Assembly: GCA_019321725.1 (NCBI GenBank)
Contig: JAGSPU010001569.1
Span: 310,001-374,000 of the forward strand
DNA length: 64,000 bases
Direction: 5' to 3'
Source of the DNA: Paulownia fortunei
Taxonomy: Eukaryota; Streptophyta; Magnoliopsida; Lamiales; Paulowniaceae
The notes under the pieces were generated by a model. That model was given only the letters and a program-made list of their open reading frames with translations. It had not been told where the DNA came from and made no database searches. This document shows positions 50,501 through 64,000 of the stretch, in pieces. The stretch's first letter is position 1. Every line of letters begins with the position of its first letter. The translations under genes and the position numbers were made by a program.

Positions 50501-53500
50501 ACAAAATTTCTTTCTAAATTGCTTCCTCTATTCTATCAATTTTAGTCTATTGCTTACAGTTCTATTATCCTTAGTGATAAAAGGTTTTATACACAGAACT
50601 TAAGATCATGTCTTAGCACAGCTAGGATATTGACGATGCTTTAAGATCCTGGCTTTATGCATCTTTTTTGTAGCTTAGTGACAATCAACATTTTATAAGT
50701 TTTAGAATAAGCACTAGTGGCCTACACACAGATAGGGCACATATTTAGTGGATAGCTGCTTAGCCTCTCTATATGAAGAATCTGAATCACAAATCGTATT
50801 GCAGGCACTTTTTTGATCTATCTGGATCACTGACGAACAGATTTGGTTTTGGTTTCTGGTGTTCCCTTCAAGAATTATTAGATTGACCTGCTGTTGCAGT
50901 ATGTTATGCGTCAGCCTTTGAGTTGGACAAGAAACAAGCAAATATAAAAAACAATGTTGCAGGAAATTATAATTCTTTGCCTTGTGGAATTGCGTGTAAC
51001 AATCTTTCATACTGCTCCAACAAAGTGACGGTTCCTTGCACTTCACTCTGAATTAATTCTAAGATTGCGAATAATCCTTGATGAATGAAACCAGCCATAT
51101 TTTGGTGTTTTGGGGCGTTTTTCGTTCGAGACTACTGGCATAGTTTGTGTTTCCTTGATGGTGCATGATGCCGGACATGTCACTCCAACACTAATGTTCT
51201 AAGAGCTTGTTTATGGCTTATAGAAATTATCTTAAACCATTTCTTTCCTTAGTGGTAATGGGTAACAGAGAATTGAAATACTAAGTTGGGTTGGAATTCT
51301 GGATTTGCTGATTAAGTATATTTCCACTGTGGTTTGTGCAATGGAAGAGAGCAGGGTTGGCTTGTGGTCACTTTTACACGTCTCTTGGAGAACTATATGT
51401 AAACAAATTGACATTAGCTCTTGAATGAATTCCTCTATATATCTGCTTGTTGGCAGCAGTTCGCTTTCCTTGATTCAGTTCACACTGGTTGATTATTCTT
51501 TTAGTTGACTCTATTTGAGATAGTGATGCTTAAGCTGATTTAAAGGTTACCAGTTGTGATCTTATTCAAGTGGTAGCTGCAAATCAGCTTGAGTAAGATA
51601 GCAATAAGGATGAGATGGGTAGGGGATATCTCAGTGGTGCCTAAGAGGAAGTACCAGGGATTCATATGGCTGCTACCAAATTCAGGGCATGGGACTTATT
51701 TTGTAGCACATCAACATCTTTACCTGAATTCTTAGATGGAGAGCTGTTGACATAGTGTACCAGCATGATTGCCACTTATTGCTCTCATTTCTTACTGTGG
51801 CCTGATAGAAGAAGACAAATGTTGTACTTGAGATGTACTGAGAACATCCTTCCAACTGTTAGGCAGTTACCTTACCATTAATCTTCTTCATTTATGGACG
51901 AGCTTTTTTTTTGGATAAGATGACATTACTGATTCATGATGACTCTATTAGCTAGAAGAATCATTTTGGTTTTCCTGGGGTGTATGACTGCCCCAAATTG
52001 CACTCCAATCTTGTAATTTATCATTGTTCTGTTGATAAAGCTTTGTCCAATCGTTGTGAATAACTAGATATCTAGTTAATAGTTTTGGAATTTGCCCTTT
52101 TTGGTGGAAATAGATGCCATCATGGAGGTCCCTTTTGAGCTATGTATCCAGTAGTTTGCTTTTATTCACTTGAGGTCCCTTGAAGTGTAAAGATTCTGAT
52201 GACCTTTTGTAATCGAGGGAATTTAAAAATTTTAGAAACATGCAAGCTGGTTCTTCCATGATCACATTCTTCTGTTGTTTTATGTATGGGAAGTTTTACC
52301 TCTGATAAGATATAAGCTATGGTATGGTAACTTGGGGAGGCCGAACTGTTTTCAAGTAATCGACTTATTATGTTTCGTATTGTTCAGTGAAATTTATAAT
52401 TTAGGATGCGTCTTATCAATAAAAAACATCATTGGGTTTACTAATGATGCTGGTGGAAGCGTCCCCTCTACTGTTTTTAGTTCAAAGGTAATATATGAAT
52501 TCAGACTTCGAACAAGTTAAAAAACTTATACTTCTGCATAAACAGGTTGCTTTAAATTTACCTATGGTGAATGAAAGTGATATTATCATTAGGATTGTGT
52601 GATTTAAGATTTGTAATTTTTACTTTTTTCTGTTGGGGCCTTAGAATTACAGTAGGTTAAATTCTGTATTCACGAATTTATAGCTGCAGCTCAGAATTTT
52701 TTCTGGTCAAATTTTTTTGAAAGTCGAGGGAATTCAAATTTTTAAGTAATTCAACCAAATTGGACTAGTGTTCTGTCCTTAATTTTGCAAAACATGAAGA
52801 TTTTTTAAGTCATTACAATTTCTTTGTTTTACATGCTCATGGCACACACCCATTTTGAATCGTATATATATTTCGCTATAATGAATGATCTGAAAATTTA
52901 GTTTTTCGGAGTCTTGTCTGGATTATTAAAATCATATATGATCAATCGTTTTGAACTGTCATTATTCCATTTATTTTCTTAATTTTTTCCTGTTCATGTT
53001 TTTCAAGTGAAAAATAGTTCTTAAATGGAAGAGTTTTCAACTGTAAACCTTAGGAGGAACATGACACTTTTTTGTGTTGATGGCGACATTGGACATATGG
53101 TCTCCCTATCGATCTGTTCATTTGAGTTTCAACAAAACCAAGACATAAGAACTAAACGGCTGATGGCTCAGGAGTTTTAGTTAATTTTCATGTGTGGTAT
53201 TTAGACATTATTATGGTCAGTCTATCATGCCTCTTACAAGTGTATTCAGTGTTGAAGTATAGGGAGATTAATGCAGTGGGATTATGACTCAGTGCACTAA
53301 CAAAGACTCATTCCCTCGAAATTTACAGAGAGAAAAAGATAGTGTGGGCAGAGTGGTCTTTGACGATATATTGCCCTGATTTGGAAAGATTGGGAACAGA
53401 AGGTGCTGCAGAAGATAAGAATGAAAATGCATAAGGGAGGAGAAGAGGATATCTTACTTCCAGATCACCTAATCTTCATTAAAGTTCATTAACATGGGGA

Positions 53501-56500
53501 TGATGGGACACAGACACGTACTAATTCTACATTTGATTTCTCTGTTGTGTAATTATATAGTTTACTTGAAGGTTCTTCTTGCCATTATTATATATACATG
53601 AGAGCGCAGGTATGTTATAAACTGACTTTGACATCCTTTTTCGGATAGAGATGATGGTCCTTGTTTCTTAGTAGAAGATATAGACTGGTAGCATTGACTA
53701 TTTATTTGACTATTATGCAGTTGCATTTGTATAAGGAAATATGCACATCATTTTTGTTTCATTTGCATTGTGTACTAAGTTACTTTCCTGAAAGTTAGAA
53801 TAATAAGAACATGAATGAGGCTAATCATTTGGACGTTAAATGTTTTCAAGATTTCCATGAACCATAAATTTCTACAGAGCAAGGGAGGATGATAATTTAA
53901 GTATAAGACTTTAGTTAAAACTGCAATAGTTCCCTGTATGATTCATTTGTTTTTCACTAGACTTAGATGCTTGGTTTGCGAGATATTTCCCCGACTATAT
54001 CTATTTTCATCAGTTGTCAGTATATTCTTATTGTAGCCTTGCATTTTCTGTTATCCTAGAGTGTCATTCCCCAAGGGCATGCCTTCTTAATAGTCATGGT
54101 TTCTGAAGCTGATGAAGATTGTATTTTATCCATGATTACCAATTTTGGCTACCACTTTTAAGGGCCGTACTCTAGCATAAGGTGATCAGAATGGGTAATT
54201 GTGATAGATATGCAGCAACCATTTTGAAGAGCTATACTCTAGCATAAGGTGATCAGAACGGGTAATGGTGATAAAATATGATTTCTGCTAGTTGTCTGGT
54301 ATGTTTATGTATAACTTCATCTCCATATACAGTGAGAATGGGCTGGGTTGGTATCTCTGTACTGCACACAATTGAGAGAATATCTTAATGTGAGTAGCCT
54401 CAAGTTTGCAAGGGTGAAAATTTTCCACTTATTGTTAGCATTCTGTACGTGTCTGTGTCCGAAAAGTTGTGTGTATTCTGCCCTTTTCTCATACTTCTTC
54501 CTCCAATTATTTATTTTTAAACAGAAATGAAACAGGTATATGTGTTAAGGTTGCAGAATTGAGTAAAACAATCAATGCATGTAGTAGTGTGACTCTTAAT
54601 ATCAAACCTTCTTCAACTGATCGCAGTCCCTGCTTGTTTTCCTTCAATTCTTCAAAACTTATCAGTGATATTATGCTTCTTCCTGAGATAATATGTGATC
54701 CCATGCAGGTTTTGTCTGCTGGAGAAATTAGTTTGCACAGGTCAGACAACTATGGGGCACAGACACGTGTTTAACACACCTCAGATTTTTGAGACTGATA
54801 ATGATCAGGGATGGAATCATGCAGAGCAACCTTACATGCCCATTGGTATAATATTCCATCAAATACTTTCATTTTATGATTTTCTTTTAATTGGAAGGGA
54901 CTAAGACTCATTTTAAGTATCAGTTTTTGCTAATAGTAAGAACTGATTGCCAGTTAAACGAAGCTTTCTTAGGCATCATAATTTGATGAGAAGTGTGGCT
55001 CTTGTCTGGACATTGTTATCCTTTTTGCCTATAATTTAATTAAATACATATAAATTTTTGTGACACTGTTGCCCAAGTGCAGGAAATTATCCGTTTATAT
55101 CATTTTAGTTTCTAGGATTAAAGCATTGAGTGAGTTTTTCTTAGGAGTGGTGGACCATCCTCGTGTTTGTTGGATGGCCTTTCTTGTTATCATGATGTAC
55201 TCTTTAAAGCCATGAGGAGAAAAGGAAAAGGAAATTCTGGTCATGATTGGTTGTCAAACTTTTAAGTAGGTATGCCTTCTAGTCCAAAATATTATTATTG
55301 GCTGAATGTCTGGAGGTTGGGTTTGAATCATAGGGCGGCCAGTCATGCTACTGATACCAGACATTGGGTCTCTGTAAAAGTAACACATGAATCATGATTG
55401 GTAATGGTCTTTGTCAGCTTTTCTATATTTACCTAAAATTTGTCTTACATTCTTCTGTTTTATTTTTTGTAGCAAGGGGTGCTTCTGAAAGCAGTTCAAT
55501 TATTCATCCTGTGGATAACATGACAATCCAAGGTGGACACTTTCCATCTCAGTGGACCCCTGCTCCTAGGTCAAGTGGATGCTCTTCATCCATTGTTAAT
55601 GGTGAATTGCCACATTATCAACCAATGGCTCCTGGCCCATCTCGTGATCCTTTTCTGTATCAGTCTGCTGGTGGAAATCTCCATATGCTTCAAGATAACT
55701 ATTCGCATCACCCATCTTCATCCAACATTGGTGGGCAAACAGTCCCTGGAGTAGATGGCGGTTTTTATGATCAGACAATAGGCAGTGGCAGAGGACCATA
55801 CAAGAGGAAGAGCCCCGGCATCCCTCCAGTGTGTGACAGGGGGTCTACAAACAGATATTATGATGTTGGAAGTTCATCTGATATTCATTTTCCTGCAGAC
55901 CCATGGCAGGAAAAGCAGAATACTGAATCTTATCCTATGCACTGGGAGTATCCTCCGAGTTATGGAGTTAATCGCCTCTCAATAGGCGGTGAAGGTACAC
56001 TGAGAAATGTGAGAAGTAGAGCTGCAGTTAACCTGGAAACCAATCTGGCCAGGACTCATTTGTCAAACAATTCTTTGCATCATTCTTTTTCAAGTCGATC
56101 CTCTGATCAATCTAATTCGGTGGATTTCTGGGGCCAAAGCTCAAATGCACCATCACGGGAATGGAATCGTAATCTTGTATCACCTGCTGCTCATGGGGTG
56201 ACTTTTGGCTCGGGTTAGTTTTCATGGATTTATTTCATTGTGTAACACTATGTTTTACTAAGATATTTTCATTATAAAATTTCAGATTCCAGTTTCTTTA
56301 GTCATGATCCGAACTCCCTAAATGCACTAAACGGCCATGCTAATAGTTCCCTTGAGATTGGGGGTTACAGCAATGATGTTACCTCAAATAGGAATCATGT
56401 TCCTCAAAATGTTAACAGTTACTTGAACCAGTCTGTCAGAGGAGTCCGAAGTGGTTATGGTCAAAGATCTGTCCCAACTTTCAGGGGTTCTTCAAGCAAC

Positions 56501-58402
56501 TTTCGCCCTGGACATGTAGCTGGCTCAGATGAAGGGCAGCATATGGTTGCCGAAAGTTATCCCTCAAGACATCCACGGGCCTTTTCCAACTTAAGGTTAC
56601 GCAATGTTGACAGGAATGGGAGAACTTGCATATCAAGTGACAGATATAGATCTTTTACCGAGGAGGCAAGTTTTCGTGATCGATTGACACCAGAGGTATG
56701 TCTTTAAGTGAATTCACTCGTATTTACATGGGAGGTTATGCTCTGAAAGAACAGGAATAATATGCTGACCTGAGAGAATACCTTTTCTTTTTATGGAGGC
56801 CTTTTTTTATATTAGGGCACTGCTGTAGTTTCTCTCTGTAGCAAGACCAAGTCTTGCCTAAAATTCAAATATTGGAGAAAGTGATCTTTACTCTTGATTG
56901 AATTTACGCAATTCTGGCTTGGTCTTTTTTCCCCTTGTTAACTGATTTAGGGATCTTGTTTTGGATTTTTGGAATGCATTTGGTCTGTGATATCACATCC
57001 AAATTTCTGTTCCCAGAGAAAATGAGTAAGTGGCAAAGTAGAGAAAATTGAAATAAGAGGAGATGGAAGAAAAATGAGTGGATATTTTTCTGCTGGAGAA
57101 CTCATTCCTTGACAGAACTTATAAAATTTTCTGCTAAGCTTAGTTGTAGTAAGATCTGTATCTTCTATAATGTTGCTTGATGTGGTTGTCTGGGTGTGTG
57201 TTCTTTAATTGAAGGATGATAGCATTTACATCTCTGAGTGAGCTGGAAGATTAATGTTGCGAATTTCTGATAGAATTACTATGGGGTTACTAAGTGAAAG
57301 GTCCTGGAAAGGTAAGATCTGAAATGTTTCTTCAAGTATAGAATGTGCCTGCTATAAGTGCATCAGTTCTGCGTATGACGCATTTTATCCTAACATTTGA
57401 AGATCTAAATATAGGATGTTTTAGACTCTTTAATCTTTATATACAATTATTTTTTCCTTCTCTTCTTCAAGCAATGGTACTTCAATTGAGCAGTACTGCA
57501 AGTAGGCAAGGAATGGTACTTTGATTAAGCAGTTATGTGACACTGACTAGCATTTTACTATATTTATCTCCTTGTTTTGCAGCCATTCATCTTTGTCTGT
57601 GTTTCAGGGTCTCATGGTTGTGGAGCACCCTGCATTTTATGGATCCAGAACTTTGTTTGATCAGCACAGGGACATGAGACTTGACATAGACAATATGAGC
57701 TATGAGGTCGCTTTACAACTCCTTTCTGACTCCATTTTTTCCATCTGTCATTTTCCATGTTTTATTATTTTTAATTTACTGTTGTTTTATTATTTTTTAC
57801 CTTAGTTACTAAAACATAAACAATTGGCATGAGCAGGAGCTCCTTGCACTGGGAGAGAGGATTGGAAGTGTCAGCACCGGCTTGTCTGATGGTTTAATTT
57901 CAAAATGCCTGACTGAGTCGATATATTGTTCATCAGACATATTTCAAGATGAAGGAACTTGTGTTATTTGTTTGGTGAGAATCCTGGACCCGGATAGTTA
58001 TGCAACATATACACAAAAGAGCTTTCACCCAATATATATCTTTTTTCATATTTTTAGCCTGACCTACTGCATGTAGACTGTTGCATATTATTTCATAGTC
58101 GATGTTTTTTTTTTCTTTTTCTTTTGATATCTACATATGTTTATATAGATTTGCTCTGTATTCAATTAGTCATTAGTTTGTCCTTATATGATAGAAATTC
58201 TCCCTTTTTAACTGTAAGTCGTGAATGGTGTATTTGTGTTTGTCTTTAACAGGAGGAATACAAAAACATGGATGATGTTGGGACATTGAAAGTCTGTGGC
58301 CATGATTTTCACGTGGGGTGTATTCGAAAATGGTTATCGATGAAGAATTTATGTCCGATCTGCAAGGCATCTGCCATTGACGACAGTACCAAGGAAAAAT
58401 GA
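47600..58402 (+). CDS. RING-H2 E3 ubiquitin ligase, MBR1/2- or HIP1-like
   Basis: Coding exons: 54752-54845, 55473-56213, 56286-56695, 57608-57706, 57837-57974, 58253-58402; 1632 nt, 543 aa. The span starts at a probable non-coding first exon (about 47600-47763, ending CGATTATCAAAG before GTTCGTG). The protein begins MGHRHVFNTPQIFETDNDQG, then has a long disordered Ser/Asn/Gly/Pro-rich region with GPYKRKSPGIPP. Next come the conserved MRLDIDNMSYEELLALGERI and GSVSTGLSDGLISKCL segments and a C-terminal RING-H2. Its ligands are C490, C493, C509, H511, H514, C517, C528 and C531 (CVIC...CGHDFHVGC...CPIC). This layout is typical of plant ligases such as MBR1/MBR2 and HIP1-like proteins, which transfer ubiquitin from an E2; its target is unknown. 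The coding start is the only ATG in that exon that opens this frame. The family call is firm; the paralogue is not settled. Confidence 0.92.
47764..54708 (+). other. About 7-kb leader intron region of the RING-H2 gene
   Basis: Between the donor after 47763 and the acceptor at 54707-54708 (CCATGCAG), or the alternative at 54739-54740, no conserved coding exon is seen. It may be one intron or several with small non-coding exons, for example the ATG-containing stretch 48762-48803 that ends CTCAG before GTTTGT. It contains a 21-nt perfect palindrome at 48738-48758 and a 67-bp tandem duplication at 54168-54290. ORFs at 49565-49834, 50064-50336 and 52275-52520 match nothing I recognise. Confidence 0.6.
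54168..54290. repeat. Two-unit tandem duplication, period 67 bp
   Basis: TACTCTAGCATAAGGTGATC occurs at 54168 and again at 54235. The following bases agree except for single changes (AATGGGTAATTG against AACGGGTAATGG). It lies within the leader intron region of the RING-H2 gene. Confidence 0.9.
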
Positions 58403-59535
58403 CTTATTTGTGTTCACTTATAATTTACCTGAACTTCTTGTTTATGTTGTGTTTCAAAATATTCCTCAAAATGGAGGAAATGAATATTGTTAAAGAGACT
58501 TATGAAAGAAAGCAAATGCTACCTCAATGTGTTTTATTTACTGCTTTGGGCTACCATTTCTCATCCCCATCATCTTGACATGATCATGTCTGTTGAGTTA
58601 TTGGTCATATAGAGCGTGGATAGAGAACCTGAGGAATGAAAAGTATCCTCCCCGAAAATGATCATATTGATATTTACTGTAAATTGTATTCTCTCTAGAA
58701 ATGAAACCAAACATATCCCTTTTTAATAATACATAAATCAATTAATTTTAAAATAAAAATAAATATATTTTTATTTTTTACATATTCTTCAATACAACTC
58801 TTTAAATTATAATTTTTCAAAATATTTGTCCAATAATTCATGAAAACGACTCCAAACACAATGTAATATGTTGGGTTTAAAACTTATGTCCTATTGAGAT
58901 GGTAATGTTTGAGCCGCGTAAAGCTTTATTTTGCAATGCTAAAGCATTTCCATTTGTCTTTAGGTCTCAATCACTGTGGACAACCATTTGGTATTGGAAC
59001 CTCTATTTAAAAATGATTTGGAGCCACTTATCTTGCTCAAACCTGTTGAAATTTTACCTATAATTATATTAAAATGTGTATTATTTAATATTTTAATATA
59101 ACAAATAATATAATTCATCATTTTATCCAAAAATAAATATTAACACTATTAGAGAGCTTTTCTTTTCAAAATTATTTTCTCTTGTTTTTAAACCAAAACT
59201 CAAGCAATAGGGCAATATTTTGTTTATTTATTCTTGGTGTTTTGATAAATAATGCAAAGTAATTAAAATTGATTTAAAAAAAGTGATAAAAAAATTAACT
59301 TGAAAGTAACATTTATAAATACATTTATGAAAGTACTCGAAGTTAATAAGGTCATGGTTGAATTTTAAATTACAGAGGAAAATAAATAAAATAAAATAAT
59401 TAAAAAATAAAAAAAATAAAGCACAAAGAATAAAATCTTTTCCTTATCCAAATCCAAATCAATAAGGTAGCTGAAGAAAATGAAATACTTGCTCTAGAAT
59501 AGGCGAGGGAAGCGCGAAGAAGCCCGTCGTCCCTA
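58403..59535. other. RING gene 3' flank and distal polyubiquitin promoter
   Basis: The first few hundred bases should be the RING-gene 3' UTR; no distinct poly(A) site can be fixed. The middle is AT-rich (58730-59430). No coding segment is recognised. Isolated TCTAGAA boxes occur near 59492. Confidence 0.4.
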
Positions 59536-61129
<1,594 letters not shown>

Positions 61130-61855
61130 GATGTTTGTATGATGGTTTAACCTGCTTTATGAAAGTTGTAGTAGGCTATGTATGTCTAGTATTTCAAACT
61201 TTGAACTGTTATTTGGAGCTATCATGGATATTGAAGCAATAATGGAATTTGAATTTGTCTTCAATATATAGTTTCTTTTATGGTGATTAGTTGGATAAGT
61301 AAATTGTCTTGGTGTAGTGGATAATCTTGACTGTGCTCTGGTTCTATATTGTTCTTCTGAGTGAATCATAGGAATGGTGTGATTCTCTATTATTCTTCTG
61401 GTGAACTGTAGGAATGTTGTGGAGTTGTTGTTTATGGTTTACTATTTTAATGGTCGTACATATTGTTTCTAGTTTATTATTTCAATGCTGGTAAATTAGC
61501 CAACTTAGAAGGTCAGCAAAATCAACTGGTGAATTTGCTATTGTTTGTTTGCTTCTTCCAGAGTATTGAAGTACAATCAGGACTTGTGAAGCCCACAGAC
61601 TTTCAGAATGATGTTCAGGTATGAGCTGGGATAACTGACAAGGACTTCAATTACACTTTTTGCTCTAGTTTTAAGAACCGCAGTTGGGTTCTTAATTATG
61701 TTTCCTTCTTCCTTCTAAGAGCTGGGTCAAATTTTGTTTTGAATATACTTGTTTACTGCAACTTTTAGTATGTTCTCCAATGTCACAGTTGAGCTATTAG
61801 AGGTGGGGAACAATTTAGTAGCAAGGATGACTCCTAAAATTCAAGAGTCAGATGA
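61130..61855 (+). other. Polyubiquitin 3' region and possible short exon
   Basis: It begins with the polyubiquitin 3' UTR. At 61560-61618 an open 59-nt stretch (roughly SIEVQSGLVKPTDFQNDVQ) is bounded by CTTCCAG and GTATGA, a plausible exon of an unidentified plus-strand gene. I cannot link it to others with confidence. Confidence 0.3.
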
Positions 61856-62510
61856 GGTTTCAGCATTGAACTATGAGACTGATGCTTGTTGCAATTTATG
61901 CAACTCTTGTTTATTGGATTTAATAAAATGCATATGCAATTCAGCTCATGTTGCCTGATGGTTTATGTTGGCTAGAGCCCCTTGCGACTGAGCACAAGCT
62001 AATATTAGGGCAGAGAAGTGAACTTCCGGCCCTGTTATTTAGGGAACTGTAGGATGTATATGTTGTAATCTTCTGCCAGATAATTGACGGCAATTATTGG
62101 CATGCCTATCACAATGGCATTTGCTTGGGTCACACATCCTGTTTCACCTTGTGCTGCACCTTTTGGTGCTGTGGCGTGGGGTGGACTAAGTATCCATCGT
62201 CTGACTCCAAGGTAGTGTTCCACGATCATGTTCAATGCACTTCTACATGCTTGGGTTTCTGGCCCATGGCTGCATGCTTGATGTCTCGAAAAGGAACACT
62301 GTGTGGATATGAGACCCTTGCCCTCTGCTTGCCTTGGGGGCGTTCTGAGGATGTCAGCTAAAATTAATGAGATAGAAAAATAAGGTTTCAGCATTGAGTT
62401 ATGAGCCTGATGCTTCTTGTGATTTATGCAATTCATGCTGTCTATTGTCCCGTGTTAGGTAGGGAACTATAGGATGTCTCTGTTGTAATTTGCTGTTGGA
62501 TAACTAACTT
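61856..62510. repeat. Diverged direct duplication with about 530-bp spacing
   Basis: GGTTTCAGCATTGAACTATG (61856) matches GGTTTCAGCATTGAGTTATG (62384). Homology continues through ATGCTTGTTGCAATTTATGC against ATGCTTCTTGTGATTTATGC. A second pair, AGGGAACTGTAGGATGTATA (62040) and AGGGAACTATAGGATGTCTC (62461), keeps the order, so this is an old partial tandem duplication. Between the copies, 62100-62350 is GC-richer than its surroundings and holds overlapping ORFs on both strands without a recognised family. Confidence 0.7.
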
Positions 62511-64000
62511 GGGACAGAGTAGTGTGCTGCAAGATGATATACATTTTGGGGTCTAACATTTTAAATCTCTTTTTACTGGCAGAAATTACTATTCTTCTGT
62601 TTAGAAACTGTGGCCTGTAGTATTTTGCCATTCATTATAGCATACTGCTGTCTGGATGAAATCTTTGCACTCTTGAAAACTAAGACCTTTAATTTTGAAG
62701 CAAACAGGAATGTTGCTTTACCTTTTAACTTCATGTGGTTGTGAAACAAGTTGCCAATAATCACAACAGCAAATCTTTCTTTTGGGACACGAACACGAGC
62801 AATTCTACACCTGAGAAGGTTTTTCCCTTTATAACCATGGGCCATTCTTGCTGCTGTATTGGACATAACAGGATTGGAATGTCATCATTTAAGGATGATC
62901 TAGCTCAATTTTTCAGCAGTAAAGGTTGCACTGGATGGTGGTCTCGGATCTTTCCTGTATGTTTTATGTATATTGTCTTTTTCTATTACCAGTTGGTTTG
63001 TCCTTGCAGCCAGAATCTCACAACAGATGCAGATGCAGATGCAGAGTTACATGCATCCACCTCAAGGGACATGTGATGACATCTTATTCTCCCTCTGAAA
63101 TACTAACTTCTAGTTAAGTTGATGGGCCTTCCTCTAGAATCAAAATGCCGCATATTGAATTGTGTATCCATGGCCATCTAGTTATGCTTCACTGCATCTA
63201 TCTGCTGCTTTAGATTTCTATGCTCTAGAGCCTCATGCATCTTCTTATCTAGGAATTTGTTTCATGAAGTTTTTCTGGATCTTTAACTGCATGATTTCTG
63301 GATTTGGTAAACTAAAAAGTTGTGAGAGATGAATATATATATATATATATATATATAGATGCATATGCTCTTAAGAATTTGTCGTCTCTTGGCATCTTTA
63401 GCTTTAGGTGTTTGTTCGATGCAAGTTCTCCTGGATCTCATTAGTGCATGATTCACAAAGCCTGGTGTCTATGGTGCTTTGAGAGAGAGATAAGCAGACA
63501 TTAGAACATGGCAAGTTTAACCTCTGGTTCACACCTGAGAGCAAAATTGTGGAAATTGGTGGAGTGCTTATATAGCAAGTTTTCTGCCAATAGAACGTGA
63601 CTAGTGGATTTCCCGCCAGAGTATACCGCTATATATTTGGCAGCTTACTGAGTGAGACAACCAATATAAAAGAGGAGGTACAGGAGAAAATTGTAGGTTT
63701 ATGAGTAGATGATAAGTGACCTATTAATTTAAGCACCTGTTTGAAGCTAAGATACCTGAATTTAATTGTATTGTTCGATAGAAATATCCATTTAATTTAC
63801 AATACTTCCTATTCATGATATTTATTCAACAGCCCGAGTCTGATTTGATCAAGTATCTTCTCTTTATTTTCTTGTTTTCTCTATTTTCAGTGTCTTTTTT
63901 TTTTTTTTTTGCATACATCTTTTCAAGTTTGTATTTCACTGTGTTAAATTAAGGCAGATTTTAAAAGACCTGTTTCATTGCTTTATTCAATAAATCTTTC
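62511..64000. other. Unassigned 3' edge of the window
   Basis: No gene named. A plus ORF at 62735-63076 and a minus ORF at 62573-62866 overlap and match nothing I know. A GCAGAT triplet-like run (63027-63043) lies after a splice-acceptor-like TTGCAG. The right edge is cut, so exons of a gene continuing beyond 64000 are possible. Confidence 0.3.
63332..63357. repeat. (AT)n microsatellite
   Basis: About 13 uninterrupted AT units in the unassigned right edge. Confidence 0.95.

Noticed and set aside
62035..62436. Minus-strand 133-codon ORF in the GC-richer patch
   Set aside because: No family recognised, overlapped by a plus ORF, and it lies within duplicated DNA; kept only as a composition note.

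Overview
The window is nuclear DNA of a flowering plant, most likely a eudicot. It is AT-rich, has many short exons with GT-AG introns, and holds plant-specific families (INDETERMINATE-domain zinc finger, NAC, SYP7 syntaxin, plant-type RING-H2 ligase, hexa-ubiquitin). Intergenic DNA carries MITE-like and CACTA-like elements and microsatellites. No species can be assigned from sequence alone.

Layout. (1) 277-5691, minus: nine-exon gene for an ER-lumenal TPR/J-domain co-chaperone, the P58IPK/DNAJC3 homologue, with ACGT-core promoter boxes at 5885-5970. (2) 5760-10260: AT-rich intergenic DNA with a terminal-inverted-repeat element (6413-6807) and a CACTA-type element (7540-8343). (3) 10261-12178, minus: three-exon IDD zinc-finger transcription factor whose coding frame is broken at two places in exon 2. 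(4) 12660-23280: long repeat-rich intergenic region. (5) 23276-24390, plus: decayed NAC-domain pseudogene. (6) 25085-29521, minus: nine-exon SYP71-type Qc-SNARE with a 16-nt last coding exon and a GC-AG intron. (7) 30966-42250, minus: 21-exon valyl-tRNA synthetase whose first coding exon adds a 44-residue mitochondrial-type presequence in frame with an internal ATG. (8) 42251-47600: intergenic, several inverted-repeat elements. (9) about 47600-58402, plus: RING-H2 E3 ligase of the MBR/HIP1-like type with a leader intron region of roughly 7 kb. (10) 59744-61129, plus: hexameric polyubiquitin gene with a perfect heat-shock element and TATA box and no visible leader intron. (11) 61130-64000: no gene I can name; a diverged direct duplication and a GC-richer patch.

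Exon sums confirm the models. SYP71 totals 795 nt (264 aa), ValRS 3309 nt (1102 aa) and the RING gene 1632 nt (543 aa), all in frame. The P58IPK and IDD models add up only if missing bases are restored, so those genes carry either real lesions or uncorrected sequence indels.

Functionally the genes are unrelated housekeeping or regulatory loci rather than a cluster. Several touch proteostasis: an ER co-chaperone, an E3 ligase, polyubiquitin and an ER/plasma-membrane SNARE. I do not infer co-regulation from adjacency. I found no clearly novel multi-gene system. The most informative observations are the dual-start ValRS, the SYP71 splice architecture, the frame lesions, the NAC relic and a long inverted-repeat element at 46778-47250.
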